From: Hyphomicrobium sp.
GTDB taxonomy: Bacteria > Pseudomonadota > Alphaproteobacteria > Rhizobiales > Hyphomicrobiaceae
Length of the DNA: 64,000 nucleotides
Direction of reading: 5' to 3'
Assembly (NCBI GenBank): GCA_016716675.1
Contig: JADJVG010000007.1
Coordinates: 181,507-245,506 of the forward strand
Part shown: piece by piece, positions 1 through 9,414 of the stretch
Layout: every line of letters starts with the position of its first letter
How positions within the stretch are numbered: position 1 is the first letter of the stretch
Program-made: the position numbers and the translations under genes
The notes under the pieces: generated by a model
Database searches by the model: none
Seen by the model: only the letters and a program-made list of their open reading frames with translations
Told to the model about the DNA's origin: nothing

Positions 1-1
1 C

Positions 2-493
2 CTGCCGCGCTCCTCGACGGCGCGCTTCTCCGAGAAGTGGCAGAAGTCATTGGGCGACGAAGGCTTCCTCGAACAGGTTGTCGATCGCTGGCGTCTGTCG
101 GGCATCGGCAGCGGCGGTGACATGACCCAACAGCTCTCCATGATGGCAGACGCCATGGGCATTCAGGGGACGCACGACGATATTGAGCCGGAACACATCC
201 ACGGTTCGGAGCCCGTCGCACCGCGTTACGCGCCGGCACCGGCTGCAACGCAGAACTACCCGTCGCAAGCCGGCGTCGGACGCTCATCCGCACCGCACAT
301 GCGCAAAGATGCATCCGCCCTGCCTGCTGGTGGGTACACTGGCCGCATGACCCCCCAAGGTTTGCCGCCGGCTGGCATCGAACGCCGCGCCTCAACGATG
401 ACGAACGCCCCGACGGAAGCCAGTCCGGCCGGCGCCACCGCTTCGTCGCTCAAATCGCTGCGCGAGCGGTTGATGCGTCCGGCAGGACAGTAG
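2..493 (+). CDS. C-terminal part of an unrecognised protein, 5' end outside the window
   Basis: The reading frame is open from the first bases of the window, and the nearest start-like codon (TTG at 50) lies inside it, so this is the 3' end of a longer gene. The visible part is about 163 residues. The first ~55 residues look folded and mixed-charge (FSEKWQKSLGDEGFLEQVVDRW), whereas the remainder is rich in Pro, Ala, Ser and Thr and looks disordered. It ends in a short basic helix (SLRERLMRP) before TAG. I recognise no family. It lies 177 bp upstream of manC on the same strand, which does not prove a link. Confidence 0.6.
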   Translation: MPRSSTARFSEKWQKSLGDEGFLEQVVDRWRLSGIGSGGDMTQQLSMMADAMGIQGTHDDIEPEHIHGSEPVAPRYAPAPAATQNYPSQAGVGRSSAPHMRKDASALPAGGYTGRMTPQGLPPAGIERRASTMTNAPTEASPAGATASSLKSLRERLMRPAGQ

Positions 494-669
494 TATCCGG
501 CACAAGCGCGCAACGCGGAACCACGCGTTGCAGCTGCTGCTCATGACACAAATTCGGCCTGCAAAAGTGTCACGTCGAGAACCCAGCCAAACGCTTTTGT
601 GCGAGACATGATAGTGTTTGGCAGACACCTTGACCGGCACAGTGCTTTTCGACGAAGGACGGGCGATAC

Positions 670-2115
670 ATGAACGCGATTTTTCCGGTGATCCTGTCGG
701 GCGGGTCCGGCACGCGCCTATGGCCGCTCTCGCGGGCCATGTACCCCAAGCAGTTCATCCGCTTCTTCAGCGGCCAAAGCACGTCGTTTCTGGGCGCCGC
801 GTTGGCCCGCTTGCCGACTGAAGCCGGTTTCGCCGCGCCAATCCTTTTGTGCAACAACGATCACCGCTTTCTCGTCCGCGAAGAGGTCGAGCGCGCCGGC
901 ATCACGCCCCGCGCCATCATTCTCGAACCCGTCGGCCGCAACACAGCCCCCGCCATTGCAATCGCGGCGCTCGCCGCGCTGCGCGAAAATCCCGCCGCCG
1001 TCCTCGCCGTTATGCCGTCCGACCACGTCGTCAAGGATGACGCCCGCTTTATGGAAGGCGTCAAGCGCGCGGCTAAAGAGGCGGCGACCGGAAAACTCGT
1101 GCTGTTCGGTATCAAACCCACCGAGCCGCACACGGGCTATGGCTACATCAAACAAGGCCGCCCCATTGACGGCTTCAACGGTGGGGCATTCGCCGTCGAG
1201 AAATTCGCCGAAAAGCCCGATCGCGCCACCGCCGAGCGCTATCTCGCCGAGGGCGGATATTATTGGAACAGCGGCATCTTCATCCTCAATGCCCGCACCT
1301 ATCTGGAAGAGCTTGCACGGCTTGAACCGGCCATTCTCGAAGCTGCGCGGCTCAGCCTAGCGCGCGCCAGCGACGACCTCGGCTTCCTGCGCCTCGACAA
1401 AACTAGCTTCGCGCAATCACCCAACATTTCCATCGACTACGCGGTCATGGAAAAAACCCTAACCGCCGCCGTGCTGCCGCTCGATGTCGGCTGGAACGAC
1501 GTCGGATCGTGGTCATCGCTTTGGGACATCGCTCCCCGCGATGACAAGGGCAACTACATCCACGGCGAAGCTGTTCTGGAAGACACCAGCGGCTGCTACG
1601 TGCATTCGGAAAAGTCGATCATCTCGACCATCGGCGTGCACGACCTCGTGATCGTCGATACGCCGGACGCGCTGCTCGTTGCCGACAAAAGCCGGACGCA
1701 AGACGTCTCTAAGATTGTCGCGCGCCTCAAGCAGTCGAACCGCAAGGAGCAGGAACAGCACCTGCGCAATTACCGCCCGTGGGGGTATTTCGAGACGCTC
1801 AACGTCGGGCCGCGCTTCCAGGTCAAGCTGCTGCACGTCAAGCCGGGCGGCAAGCTCTCCATGCAAATGCACCATCATCGCTCGGAGCATTGGATCGTCG
1901 TGCAAGGCACGGCGCGCATCGTGATAGGCGAAAGCGCAAAACTGGTGCGCGAGAACGAGAGCGTCTACATCTTCGCAACCCAATGGCATCGCCTCGAAAA
2001 TCCCGGCAAAGTTCCGGTCGAGATCATCGAGGTGCAGATCGGGTCGTACCTTGGCGAAGACGACATCTTGCGCACCGACGACATCTATCACCGCGAGCCG
2101 GAAGAAACCAAATAG
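670..2115 (+). CDS. manC: mannose-1-phosphate guanylyltransferase / mannose-6-phosphate isomerase
   Basis: Bifunctional type II PMI-GMP enzyme that makes GDP-mannose from mannose-1-phosphate and GTP and interconverts fructose-6-P and mannose-6-P, in the cytoplasm, for polysaccharide synthesis. The 481 residues match the family length. The N-terminal nucleotidyltransferase signature GGSGTRLWP is at residues 11-19, followed by PKQF. The C-terminal cupin-type isomerase domain begins near RPWGYFETL and carries the metal-binding cluster MQMHHHRSEHW at about residues 398-408. ATG at 670 is the natural start because it immediately precedes the nucleotide-binding strand. It belongs with rfbC, galE and galU as a sugar-nucleotide gene, although these are scattered rather than in one operon. 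The assignment is firm. Confidence 0.95.
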   Translation: MNAIFPVILSGGSGTRLWPLSRAMYPKQFIRFFSGQSTSFLGAALARLPTEAGFAAPILLCNNDHRFLVREEVERAGITPRAIILEPVGRNTAPAIAIAALAALRENPAAVLAVMPSDHVVKDDARFMEGVKRAAKEAATGKLVLFGIKPTEPHTGYGYIKQGRPIDGFNGGAFAVEKFAEKPDRATAERYLAEGGYYWNSGIFILNARTYLEELARLEPAILEAARLSLARASDDLGFLRLDKTSFAQSPNISIDYAVMEKTLTAAVLPLDVGWNDVGSWSSLWDIAPRDDKGNYIHGEAVLEDTSGCYVHSEKSIISTIGVHDLVIVDTPDALLVADKSRTQDVSKIVARLKQSNRKEQEQHLRNYRPWGYFETLNVGPRFQVKLLHVKPGGKLSMQMHHHRSEHWIVVQGTARIVIGESAKLVRENESVYIFATQWHRLENPGKVPVEIIEVQIGSYLGEDDILRTDDIYHREPEETK

Positions 2116-2227
2116 CGCGCGGCGCTCTCGCCAAGGCAATTTTACGTCAACCGCCGCTAACGCCACCCGCACCAACGGCAGCCGAACGCGCTATCATCCC
2201 TCACGTTAATGCAACGCGAGGTGCTCC

Positions 2228-2721
2228 ATGTTCGAACTCTCCGTACCGTGGTGGGAATTCATCGTCCGCGGCGCCGTCGTCTACGTCTGCCTATTGGTGA
2301 TGCTACGCATGACCGGCACGCGTCAGGTCGGCCAACTCGCCCGATCGATCTGATCCTGCTCTTGATCCTCAGCAACGCCGTACAAAATTCCACGAACGCC
2401 GGAGACAACTCGCTGATCGGCGGCTTGATCAGTGCGGCAACGCTTATCGTCCTAAACTGGGTTGTGTCATATGCCAGTTACCGCAGCCCGGCGTTCGAAC
2501 AGGCACTCGACGGCCAGCCGCTGGTTCTGGTCAGCGATGGAAAAATGGCGCAGAAATCGCTTGAAGGCGAGCAGATCACTCAAGCCGAACTGATGACGGC
2601 GCTGCGCCTTGCCGGATGCTTCAAGATCCAGGACGTCAAGCTGGCGATCCTGGAAACCAACGGCCATGTGAGCGTCTGGATGCAGCCTGCCGCTGATGCC
2701 AGTGCGGAAGCGGCGCGTTAG
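2228..2721 (+). pseudogene. DUF421 (YetF-like) membrane protein gene with a single-base frameshift
   Basis: Translation from ATG 2228 gives MFELSVPWWEFIVRG and a first membrane helix, then reaches TGA at 2351 after 41 codons. Conserved DUF421 sequence continues in the neighbouring frame (PIDLILLLILSNAVQN, then NWVVSYASYRS and a soluble C-terminal domain with ILETNGHVSVW) to the stop at 2719-2721. Family members read GQLAPxDLxLLLILSNAVQN, so one C appears to be missing in the run near 2340-2342. Restoring it gives a 164-residue protein of normal architecture: about three transmembrane helices and a cytoplasmic domain of unknown function. I judge this more likely a sequencing deletion than a true pseudogene. 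It is convergent with rfbC. Confidence 0.75.
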
Positions 2722-2749
2722 CCGCACCGCAGAAACGCCAAACACGGCC

Positions 2750-3307
2750 TTACATGTCCATCAGCTGCGGCGCGTCAGCGAGCGCGGGCTGCGCCTTGTC
2801 CTTGTCGGAGAGCTGCGCACCAGCGCGAGTGACCGGCCAGGCAATCGCGAGCGCGGGGTCGTCCCACTGGATGCCGCGATCATGTTGCGGCGAATAATAT
2901 TCCGTCACCTTGTAGACCACTTCGGTGTCCGGCTCGAGCGTGCAATAGCCGTGCGCAAAGCCTTTCGGCACCCACAGCTGCGCCCAGTTTTTCCGCCGAG
3001 AGCACGGCGCTGACGTGCTGTCCAAATGTCGGCGACCCACGCCGGATATCAACCGCCACATCGAGGATGGCGCCGCGCGTCACGCGGATCAGCTTATCCT
3101 GCGCCATCGGCTCAAGCTGAAAATGCAGGCCGCGCACAGTATCCTTGGCCGCTGAAAACGCATGATTATCCTGCACGAAATGGACGTTGATGCCCGCGTC
3201 GGCGAGCTTCTTTCATTCCAAGTCTCAGAGAAGAACCCGCGCGCATCGCCGAACTTCGGCGGCGTGATGCGTTTCACGTCGGCAATTGCCAAGCTCTCGA
3301 TTTTCAC
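2750..3307 (-). pseudogene. rfbC: dTDP-4-dehydrorhamnose 3,5-epimerase gene with two compensating frameshifts
   Basis: The sequence encodes the cupin-fold RfbC/RmlC epimerase of dTDP-L-rhamnose synthesis, but in three pieces. The N-terminus (KIESLAIADVKRITPPKFGD, RGFFSETWNE) is in one frame. The middle (VQDNHAFSAAKDTVRGLHFQ with the catalytic His of RGLHFQ) is in a second frame. The C-terminus (QLWVPKGFAHGYCTLEP, YKVTEYYSP, then IQWDDPALAIAWP) returns to the first. The first shift is one A missing in an A-run near 3212; the second is one extra A near 2991. With both corrected the product is 185 residues, the usual length. Its ATG overlaps the pssA stop as ATGA, so the two are translationally coupled. 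Both changes in A-runs point to sequencing error. Confidence 0.8.
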
Positions 3308-4362
3308 CGCTGCGGTTCTCCGGGACGCAGCGGGAAAATTTTACCCGATGCCTGCGGCGGCGTTCCGCCACCCGTCTCACCCGCCTGGGGGGGTGGGCCG
3401 GATGACGGTGGGGCCGGCATCGGCACCGAAGCGGCGTCGTTGTCCGCCCGCGCTGCTGCTTGTGGGGCGTCGGAGCCGCTTGCCGGCGCAGAGACGCCGC
3501 CAGAAGCTGTTGAACTTGAGCCTGCTAAACCCGATCCCATCGCGCCGGGCGCCGTTGCAGCCGTCGCCTCGGCCATCTCCTGGAACCGCTTCCAGCTAAC
3601 CGGGATCATCGCCAGATAGCCGATGGTCAACACCGTCAACGTCTCATAGGGATAGGTGACGAGCATCGCGACGCCACCGATAGCGACCACGAAAATCGGC
3701 AGCACCCATTCGCGCCCGATACGTTCGCCGAGAAGTTTGCCGGAATACGTCGGGATCGTCGACACCATCATGAAGGCAATGAACAGCGTATAGACCAGCA
3801 CGATCTTCAGCGCCCACGGCTCCTTCAGCATCGTCAGGCCGAGATGGTTCATGTAGACCGGCAGCAACACGACGATGGCGGCCGCCGGCGTCGGCATGCC
3901 GGTGAAATAATTCGATTGCCAGCGCGGCTTGTCGTCATCGATGGCAGCATTGAAGCGTGCCAAGCGCAGCGCCGACGCCAACGCGAACATCATCACGCAG
4001 ATCCAACCGGCGCTCTTGATCTCGCCCACCCCCCAATTGAACACCAGGAAGGCCGGCGCAACGCCGAAGTTCACGAAATCGGCGAGGCTGTCGAGTTCCG
4101 CGCCAAACCGTGACGACGCTTTCAGCAGCCGCGCAATGCGCCCGTCGATGCCGTCGAGACAGGCGGCGAAGACAATGGCCGCCAGCGCCAGATCATAGCG
4201 CCCCTCAATGCCCATGCGGATCGACGTTAAGCCCGCGCACAGACCGAGCAGCGTGAAGAAATTCGGCACCATCATGCGCACCGGCACCCTACGGTGGCGG
4301 AACATCGGCCGCCGGCGGCGGCGGCTCGTCTCGACTTCCAGCGTTGGTACTTCGGGGTCCAT
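3304..4362 (-). CDS. pssA: CDP-diacylglycerol-serine O-phosphatidyltransferase
   Basis: Integral membrane enzyme that makes phosphatidylserine from CDP-diacylglycerol and serine, the step before decarboxylation by Psd. The CDP-alcohol phosphotransferase motif DGx2ARx8Gx3Dx3D is complete (D73, G74, A77, R78, G87, D91, D95). About eight hydrophobic helices cover residues 32-250. The last ~90 residues form an Ala/Ser/Pro/Gly-rich tail that is probably disordered and is longer than in most homologues. ATG 4362 begins a short basic N-terminus before the first helix. It lies 56 bp downstream of psd and overlaps rfbC by 4 bp, so psd-pssA-rfbC form one transcription unit. Confidence 0.94.
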   Translation of the reverse strand: MDPEVPTLEVETSRRRRRPMFRHRRVPVRMMVPNFFTLLGLCAGLTSIRMGIEGRYDLALAAIVFAACLDGIDGRIARLLKASSRFGAELDSLADFVNFGVAPAFLVFNWGVGEIKSAGWICVMMFALASALRLARFNAAIDDDKPRWQSNYFTGMPTPAAAIVVLLPVYMNHLGLTMLKEPWALKIVLVYTLFIAFMMVSTIPTYSGKLLGERIGREWVLPIFVVAIGGVAMLVTYPYETLTVLTIGYLAMIPVSWKRFQEMAEATAATAPGAMGSGLAGSSSTASGGVSAPASGSDAPQAAARADNDAASVPMPAPPSSGPPPQAGETGGGTPPQASGKIFPLRPGEPQR

Positions 4363-4418
4363 GACGCCCTCTTTTCAACAGCGGTTTCTCGTCGCGACGC
4401 GCAATTCAGCGCCGCTCA

Positions 4419-5153
4419 TCAGTCCCGGCGCGATTCCCGCTCCGGCTCGTCTGATTTCAAATCCGCAACGACCGTTTCGCCGCCGACCATGCGCTGGCCG
4501 ACGCTCACGAGTGCGGTCTTACCCGGCGGCAAATAAATATCTGTGCGGGACCCGAAACGGATCAACCCGAACCTTTGACCAGTACCGACGCTATCACCTT
4601 CGTTGGCGAACGTAACGATGCGGCGCGCCACGAGCCCGGCAATTTGCACGCAGCCGATTTCGGTGCCGTCAGACTTCTGAATGACAATCGCGCGGCGCTC
4701 GTTTTCTTCACTGGCCTTGTCGAGCGCGGCGTTGAGAAATGCGCCGGGAATGTAAACCGAGCGGATGATCTTGCCTGCCACCGGCGCGCGGTTGATGTGA
4801 ACGTCGAACACCGACAGGAACGTCGAAACGCGCACGCGCTCCTCAGGACCGAACCCAAGTTCCGCCGGCGGCTTGACCAGATCGATGCCCGACACGCGCC
4901 CGTCGGCCGCCGAGATCACCAAACCGTCGCGCAGCGGCGTCACACGCGCCGGATCGCGGAAGAAATAGACGATCCACGCCGTCACCGCCGCGAGCAGCCA
5001 GCCGATCGGCGGCCACAGCACGAAGAACAGCAGCGTCGCCGCCGCGCCGATCGCTATGAACTTGTGACCGTCCGCATGCACGGGTGCCAACTGTTCGAAA
5101 ATCGTCTCAAGAATCCCGTGACGTTCAGACACAAAAACCTCCAGCGTCAGCAC
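4419..5153 (-). CDS. psd: phosphatidylserine decarboxylase proenzyme
   Basis: Pyruvoyl-dependent decarboxylase that converts phosphatidylserine to phosphatidylethanolamine at the inner membrane. The 244-residue protein is the short alphaproteobacterial type. Two hydrophobic segments (about 31-64) precede the catalytic domain, which carries VFDVHINRAP and the self-cleavage site RFGSRTDIYLP, where G201-S202 corresponds to the LGST site and the Ser becomes the pyruvoyl group. The start is uncertain: an internal GTG (residue 8, VSERHG) would give a more usual N-terminus. It sits directly upstream of pssA, the enzyme that makes its substrate, and just downstream of degP. Confidence 0.94.
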   Translation of the reverse strand: MLTLEVFVSERHGILETIFEQLAPVHADGHKFIAIGAAATLLFFVLWPPIGWLLAAVTAWIVYFFRDPARVTPLRDGLVISAADGRVSGIDLVKPPAELGFGPEERVRVSTFLSVFDVHINRAPVAGKIIRSVYIPGAFLNAALDKASEENERRAIVIQKSDGTEIGCVQIAGLVARRIVTFANEGDSVGTGQRFGLIRFGSRTDIYLPPGKTALVSVGQRMVGGETVVADLKSDEPERESRRD

Positions 5154-5356
5154 TTTGATTCGTGCTTGAATACTTCTATCGCCCTACTGCAGCGGCACGG
5201 CGACAAAGCGCAGATCGCCTTTGCCGTCCTCGACCCGCAACAACACGGCTTTGCGCCCCGATTGGCGCACTTTATCGACGCTCTTCGCCAAATCTTCAGG
5301 CTTCGACAGCGGATCTTGGCCAGCTTCGACGAGTACATCGCCTTCTTTGATGCCCT

Positions 5357-6721
5357 TCAGCGCCGACGCGCTTGCCCATCGACGTCCTCGACGATCAGAC
5401 CGTTGATCTTGTCGTCGATGCCGTATTTCTTTCGCGCCGCATCCGTCAACGCCGAAAGTTTCATGCCGAGTACACTGGCGGTTGGCGCCTCTATGCCCTT
5501 TTCCGGCTCCTTCGGCTCGGGTTGCGTGGCGTTAGCCGGTGAAGGTTCGTCATCATCCTGCAGCAGGCCAACGGCCACCGTAACGGTCTTGCGCTCGCCC
5601 TTGCGCAGCACTTCCACCGCGACGTCCTTGCCGATCGGCGTCTGTGCCACCAGCTTTGGCAGGCCGCGCATGGTCGTCACGTCCTTGCCGTCGAACTTCA
5701 TGATCACGTCGCCCGACTGTAGACCGCCCTTCGCGGCCGGACTGTCAGGCGTGACCGCAGAAACCAGCGCCCCGGTATTCGCCGGCACACCCAGCGTCTC
5801 GGCGATGTCGTCGGTCACGGTTTGGATTTTGACGCCGAGCCATCCGCGATGCATCTCGCCGAATTGCTTCAACTGATCGATGACCGCTGCCACCGTGTCG
5901 GAAGGCACGGCGAAACCGATACCGATGGAACCGCCGGTCGGCGAGATAATCGCCGTGTTCACGCCGATGACCTCGCCCTTCATGTTGAACAGCGGACCGC
6001 CGGAATTGCCCTTATTGATCGCGGCATCTGTCTGCAGATAGTCGTCGTAGGGGCCGGAATTGATATCCCGGCTCTTGGCCGAGATGATGCCGACGCTGAC
6101 CGAACCGCCAAGCCCGAACGGGTTGCCGATCGCCAGCACCCAATCGCCGACTTCAATAGCCGCTGACGACCCGAATTTCACATCGACGAGTGGTTCCTTC
6201 GGCGTCACTTTCAGCAGCGCAAGATCGGCCTTGGTGTCCTTACCGAGCACCTTGTCAACCTTGAGCTTCGAGCCGTCGGCGAAGTTGATGATAATTTCCT
6301 CAGCGCCCTCGATCACATGGTTGTTGGTGACGACGAGGCCTTCCTTGCCATCAATCACAAACCCCGAACCCAGCGACGACACCTTACGGTCGAAGTGCTG
6401 CGCGCCACCGCGCTTGTTGAAAAAGTCCTCGAAGAAATCCTCGAAAGGAGACCCCTGCGGCACCTTGGGAAGCGGCACGCCCTGCGGTCCCTTGATCGTC
6501 TGCGATGTCGCGATGTTGACCACCGCGCCGCTCAGCCGCTTGGCCAACGGCGCAACGGAGGCCGGGCCAACCGTGGTCAGATCAGGCGGCGCGTCCTGCG
6601 CCAGCGCCGCGCCTTCTGCCGCCGGTAGAACCATTGCTGCCGCAGCAATGGCAAAAAGGGCCGCCGCCGGAACAGCCTGAGCCAGTCTTGCAACCGACGG
6701 TGCCGGGATCGTGAACCGCAT
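5357..6721 (-). CDS. degP: DegP/HtrA-type periplasmic serine protease, 3' end frameshifted
   Basis: Periplasmic S1C protease and chaperone for misfolded envelope proteins. An N-terminal signal peptide (about 1-42, ending near AQD) precedes the trypsin-like domain with the complete triad His135 (TNNHVIEG), Asp166 (KADLALL) and Ser240 (GNSGGP). A first PDZ domain follows (about 285-385) and then the start of a second. The open frame ends after 454 codons, but the second PDZ continues in the next frame (ALKGIKEGDVLVEAGQDPLS to RFVAVPLQ) with a stop at 5184-5186. One missing base near 5378-5382 explains this; the corrected protein would be 512 residues. It is last in the hflK-hflC-DUF2065-degP series, a common alphaproteobacterial arrangement. 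Confidence 0.92.
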   Translation of the reverse strand: MRFTIPAPSVARLAQAVPAAALFAIAAAAMVLPAAEGAALAQDAPPDLTTVGPASVAPLAKRLSGAVVNIATSQTIKGPQGVPLPKVPQGSPFEDFFEDFFNKRGGAQHFDRKVSSLGSGFVIDGKEGLVVTNNHVIEGAEEIIINFADGSKLKVDKVLGKDTKADLALLKVTPKEPLVDVKFGSSAAIEVGDWVLAIGNPFGLGGSVSVGIISAKSRDINSGPYDDYLQTDAAINKGNSGGPLFNMKGEVIGVNTAIISPTGGSIGIGFAVPSDTVAAVIDQLKQFGEMHRGWLGVKIQTVTDDIAETLGVPANTGALVSAVTPDSPAAKGGLQSGDVIMKFDGKDVTTMRGLPKLVAQTPIGKDVAVEVLRKGERKTVTVAVGLLQDDDEPSPANATQPEPKEPEKGIEAPTASVLGMKLSALTDAARKKYGIDDKINGLIVEDVDGQARRR

Positions 6722-6874
6722 ACGGCCAACTCCTCAACGAGCAAGACCCTCGCGTAGCGGAGGGCAGCATTTCACCTAAAGACGCTAGCGGGCGGCCAAT
6801 CCGGCCGTCAACGCCCCCCATCTTATCACGAAGGGCGGGGGCGGGGATAAGTCGGCGCAACGGCTTAAAATAGG

Positions 6875-7060
6875 CTATCCGCGCGCCAGCCAGACCAAAA
6901 GACAGCCGGCCGCCACCACAACCCAGGCAACCGACCGCAACTGCCCTTCGGCGAGATTTGCCATTTCGAAAACCATGCGCCGCGCGGTGCCGGGAAGGAG
7001 GGCCCATAACAGGCCCTCCAATACCAAAGCGATCCCGAGACCCGCGATCAGATCGATCAT
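6875..7060 (-). CDS. DUF2065 (YjeT-like) small membrane protein
   Basis: A 61-residue protein made almost entirely of two hydrophobic helices (about 5-25 and 44-58), separated by a short loop with the family-typical MANLAEGQLRSVAW. Its ATG overlaps the hflC stop (ATGA), so it is translationally coupled to hflC. Members are widely found directly after hflC, which suggests a role with the HflKC complex, but their function is not established. The call rests on family pattern, length and position. Confidence 0.85.
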   Translation of the reverse strand: MIDLIAGLGIALVLEGLLWALLPGTARRMVFEMANLAEGQLRSVAWVVVAAGCLLVWLARG

Positions 7061-7953
7061 TGCGGTGTCTGCGCGCCTGTTGCCGGAACGCCGCCGTTCG
7101 GGTTCTGGAAGTACCGGAAGAAGTCGCTGTCGGGCGACAGCAGCATGCGCGTATCGCCGGCCTTCAATGACGTCTCATAGGCCTGCATCGACCTGTAGAA
7201 CGAGAAGAACTCCGGATCACGCCCGAAGGCTTTGGCGAAGATGGCGTTACGTGCGCCTTCACCTTCACCGCGCAGGGTATCGGATTTCCGTGTCGCTTCA
7301 GCCTTGATGATCGTGACTTCGCGATCGGCGTTGGCGCGGATACGATTGTTCTCGGCTTCACCCTGGGCGCGCAGCTCGGTGGCTTCACGCACGCGGTCGG
7401 CCTTCATGCGGTCGAACACCTTGACGAGGTTTTCCTGCGGAAGGTCAGCGCGCTTGATGCGGACGTCAACGACTTCGAGACCGTAGTCCTTGCCTTCCTT
7501 ATTCACCTGCTCAGCGATCTGCTTCATCATGCTTTCGCGTTTGTCTTTGACGATATCCTGCAACGTCGTCGAACCGAGCACGCGGCGGATTTCGGATTCG
7601 ATCAGCGGACCGACAACGCTGCGCACACGTTCTTCGCTGCGGATGTTCTGATAGAACTTCAGCGGATCGGTGATGCGATAGCGCGCGTAAGCGTCAACGA
7701 TCAGGCGCTGCTGGTCGGCAGCCGTCACTTCCTGTTCGGTCGTGTCGAGATCGAGGATGCGCTTATCGAGGTATTCGACGGTATCGATGAACGGCAGTTT
7801 CCATTTCAGACCCGGCGTCGTGATTGGCGGTTGCGGTTCACCGAAGCGCAACACGAGCACCTGCTCGTTCTGGTGGACGATGAAGGCCGACGAGTAGAGC
7901 GCCAGGGCTCCAAGTCCGATGAGGACGGCGATGAAGGCGAAAAAGGCGCGCAT
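7057..7953 (-). CDS. hflC: HflC, SPFH-domain subunit of the FtsH modulator complex
   Basis: Membrane-anchored band-7/SPFH protein that forms, with HflK, a large periplasmic-facing assembly around FtsH and modulates its proteolysis. The 298 residues start with one transmembrane helix (about 3-24) followed by the SPFH domain (VLRFGEPQPPITTPGLKWKLPF) and a long Ala/Glu-rich helical stretch (about 190-245). The ATG shares one base with the hflK stop (TAATG), so translation is coupled. The C-terminus is Pro/Gln-rich. Confidence 0.95.
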   Translation of the reverse strand: MRAFFAFIAVLIGLGALALYSSAFIVHQNEQVLVLRFGEPQPPITTPGLKWKLPFIDTVEYLDKRILDLDTTEQEVTAADQQRLIVDAYARYRITDPLKFYQNIRSEERVRSVVGPLIESEIRRVLGSTTLQDIVKDKRESMMKQIAEQVNKEGKDYGLEVVDVRIKRADLPQENLVKVFDRMKADRVREATELRAQGEAENNRIRANADREVTIIKAEATRKSDTLRGEGEGARNAIFAKAFGRDPEFFSFYRSMQAYETSLKAGDTRMLLSPDSDFFRYFQNPNGGVPATGAQTPQ

Positions 7954-9128
7954 TATGGCTGCCCTCCGTCTGTCTTGCGTTTCTGAAGTTGATCGAGCGG
8001 AAGGAACGGCACGACACCCTGGCCGCCGCTTTTCTGATCGAGGATGATCTTGTCGGCGCCGGAGAGCACACGCTCCTGCATTTCAAGGAACAGACGCTGG
8101 CGCGTCACCTCGGGCGCTTTTTTGTATTCTTCATAGACCTTCAGGAAGCGCGAGGCCTGACCGGTTGCTTCCGCGACGGTCTGATCCTTGAAGCCTTCTG
8201 CGCCTGCAACGATGCGGTCTGCTTCACCCTTGGCGCGCGGAATGATCTGGTCGGCGTAGGTTTGCGCTTCCTTGACGAAACGCTCCTTGTCCTGTCCAGC
8301 CGCCGCCACATCACGGAACGCCGCAATGACGGGTGCCGGCGGATCGACTTCGCGCAACTGCACTTGGTCGATCTTGATGCCTGAGTGGTAGGAGTTAAGG
8401 ATCGACTGCATCAATTTCTGCACTTCGTCCTGAGCTTTTTGACGCCCCGCCGTCAGCAACGGCTGCAACGCCGATTGGCCGACGACTTCGCGCATCGAGC
8501 TTTCCGCAACTTCCCGCACCGTCGTCTCCGGCTGCGCGATGTTGAACAAGAATTGTTCGACGCCGGTCTGCTTGGTGACAGGGTCCGTGTCCGGGCTGAT
8601 ACGCCAGAACACGACAAAGCGAACATCAACAACGCTGCCATCGCCGGTCAGCATCAGACCGCTATCGGGACCGCTCGTACCACCGCGCGCACCGCTGCCA
8701 ACTTCAATGGTGCGCTGCTGCGTGACTTTCGGCAGGCGGACTTCTTCGATCGGATACGGCATCCGCATATGCAGGCCCGGGCCTTCCCAGCGGTCGAACT
8801 TGCCGAAGCGGAGCACGATGCCCTGCTCGTCTGGGTTTACGCGGAAGAAGAAGCCGTAATACGCGATCGCCGAAAGCGCGAGCATGGCGAGCAGGAAAAT
8901 GAACGGCTTGGGCACGCCGCCCTCGCCAATGCCACCACCCGTACCACCACCGCCGCCGCCACGCATGACGCGCTTCACGCGGTCCTGGCCGCGCCGCAGA
9001 ATTTCATCAAGATCCGGCGGCTCCTTGCCGCCGCCGCTCGGACCACCACCCCAGGGCCCCTGGCCCCACGGTCCGCCGCCGTTGCCGCCGCCGCCTTTTT
9101 TACCGCCGCCTTGATTACTCCAGGGCAT
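7953..9128 (-). CDS. hflK: HflK, SPFH-domain subunit of the FtsH modulator complex
   Basis: Partner of HflC. The 391-residue protein opens with a cytoplasmic Gly-rich low-complexity segment (about 1-70, many GGG runs), then one transmembrane helix (about 72-93) and the SPFH domain (VNPDEQGIVLRFGKFDRW). A helical region with QDKERFVKEAQTYADQI and a final basic tail follow. The order hflK-hflC-DUF2065-degP and the 1-4 bp overlaps indicate an operon. A hairpin with a T-run just upstream (9172-9203) separates it from folA, so hflK probably has its own promoter in the remaining ~45 bp or depends on read-through. Confidence 0.95.
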   Translation of the reverse strand: MPWSNQGGGKKGGGGNGGGPWGQGPWGGGPSGGGKEPPDLDEILRRGQDRVKRVMRGGGGGGTGGGIGEGGVPKPFIFLLAMLALSAIAYYGFFFRVNPDEQGIVLRFGKFDRWEGPGLHMRMPYPIEEVRLPKVTQQRTIEVGSGARGGTSGPDSGLMLTGDGSVVDVRFVVFWRISPDTDPVTKQTGVEQFLFNIAQPETTVREVAESSMREVVGQSALQPLLTAGRQKAQDEVQKLMQSILNSYHSGIKIDQVQLREVDPPAPVIAAFRDVAAAGQDKERFVKEAQTYADQIIPRAKGEADRIVAGAEGFKDQTVAEATGQASRFLKVYEEYKKAPEVTRQRLFLEMQERVLSGADKIILDQKSGGQGVVPFLPLDQLQKRKTDGGQP

Positions 9129-9171
9129 CGTTTATGCGCCTCTTTGGTTCGAAGATTTCGTTGAAATACAC

Positions 9172-9203
9172 AAAAACCGGCCGCTGCAGTCAGCAGCCCG
9201 GCC
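9172..9203 (-). terminator. probable intrinsic terminator after folA
   Basis: On the minus strand, GGCCGGGCTGC and GCAGCGGCCGG pair around a five-base loop with one bulge, followed directly by TTTTTG. It lies in the 286-bp gap between the folA stop and the hflK start. Apart from this hairpin I see nothing recognisable in that gap. Confidence 0.6.
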
Positions 9204-9414
9204 AGCCTCGCAGAGCGTTACAATAATTACCGTAAGTTGCACCAACACACCGGAACGATCGATTGGTGATGCTTATAGGGCAGGGGTCAACCTCGCGCAA
9301 ATTCTGTCTCAAACGCCCGTTTTCAAAGCAACCCATCACATTGGGCCGCCCGGCGGAACCTTCAAGGGGCGACAAACGACCGACAGGCTTAATACGGGCT
9401 GAAATTGCGGCGGG

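Noticed and set aside
4575..5876. 433-codon frame antisense to psd and degP
   Set aside because: It covers two well-supported genes and has a low-complexity composition typical of an antisense shadow in GC-rich DNA.
8385..9164. 259-codon frame antisense to hflK
   Set aside because: It is the reverse of the hflK coding region and matches no family.
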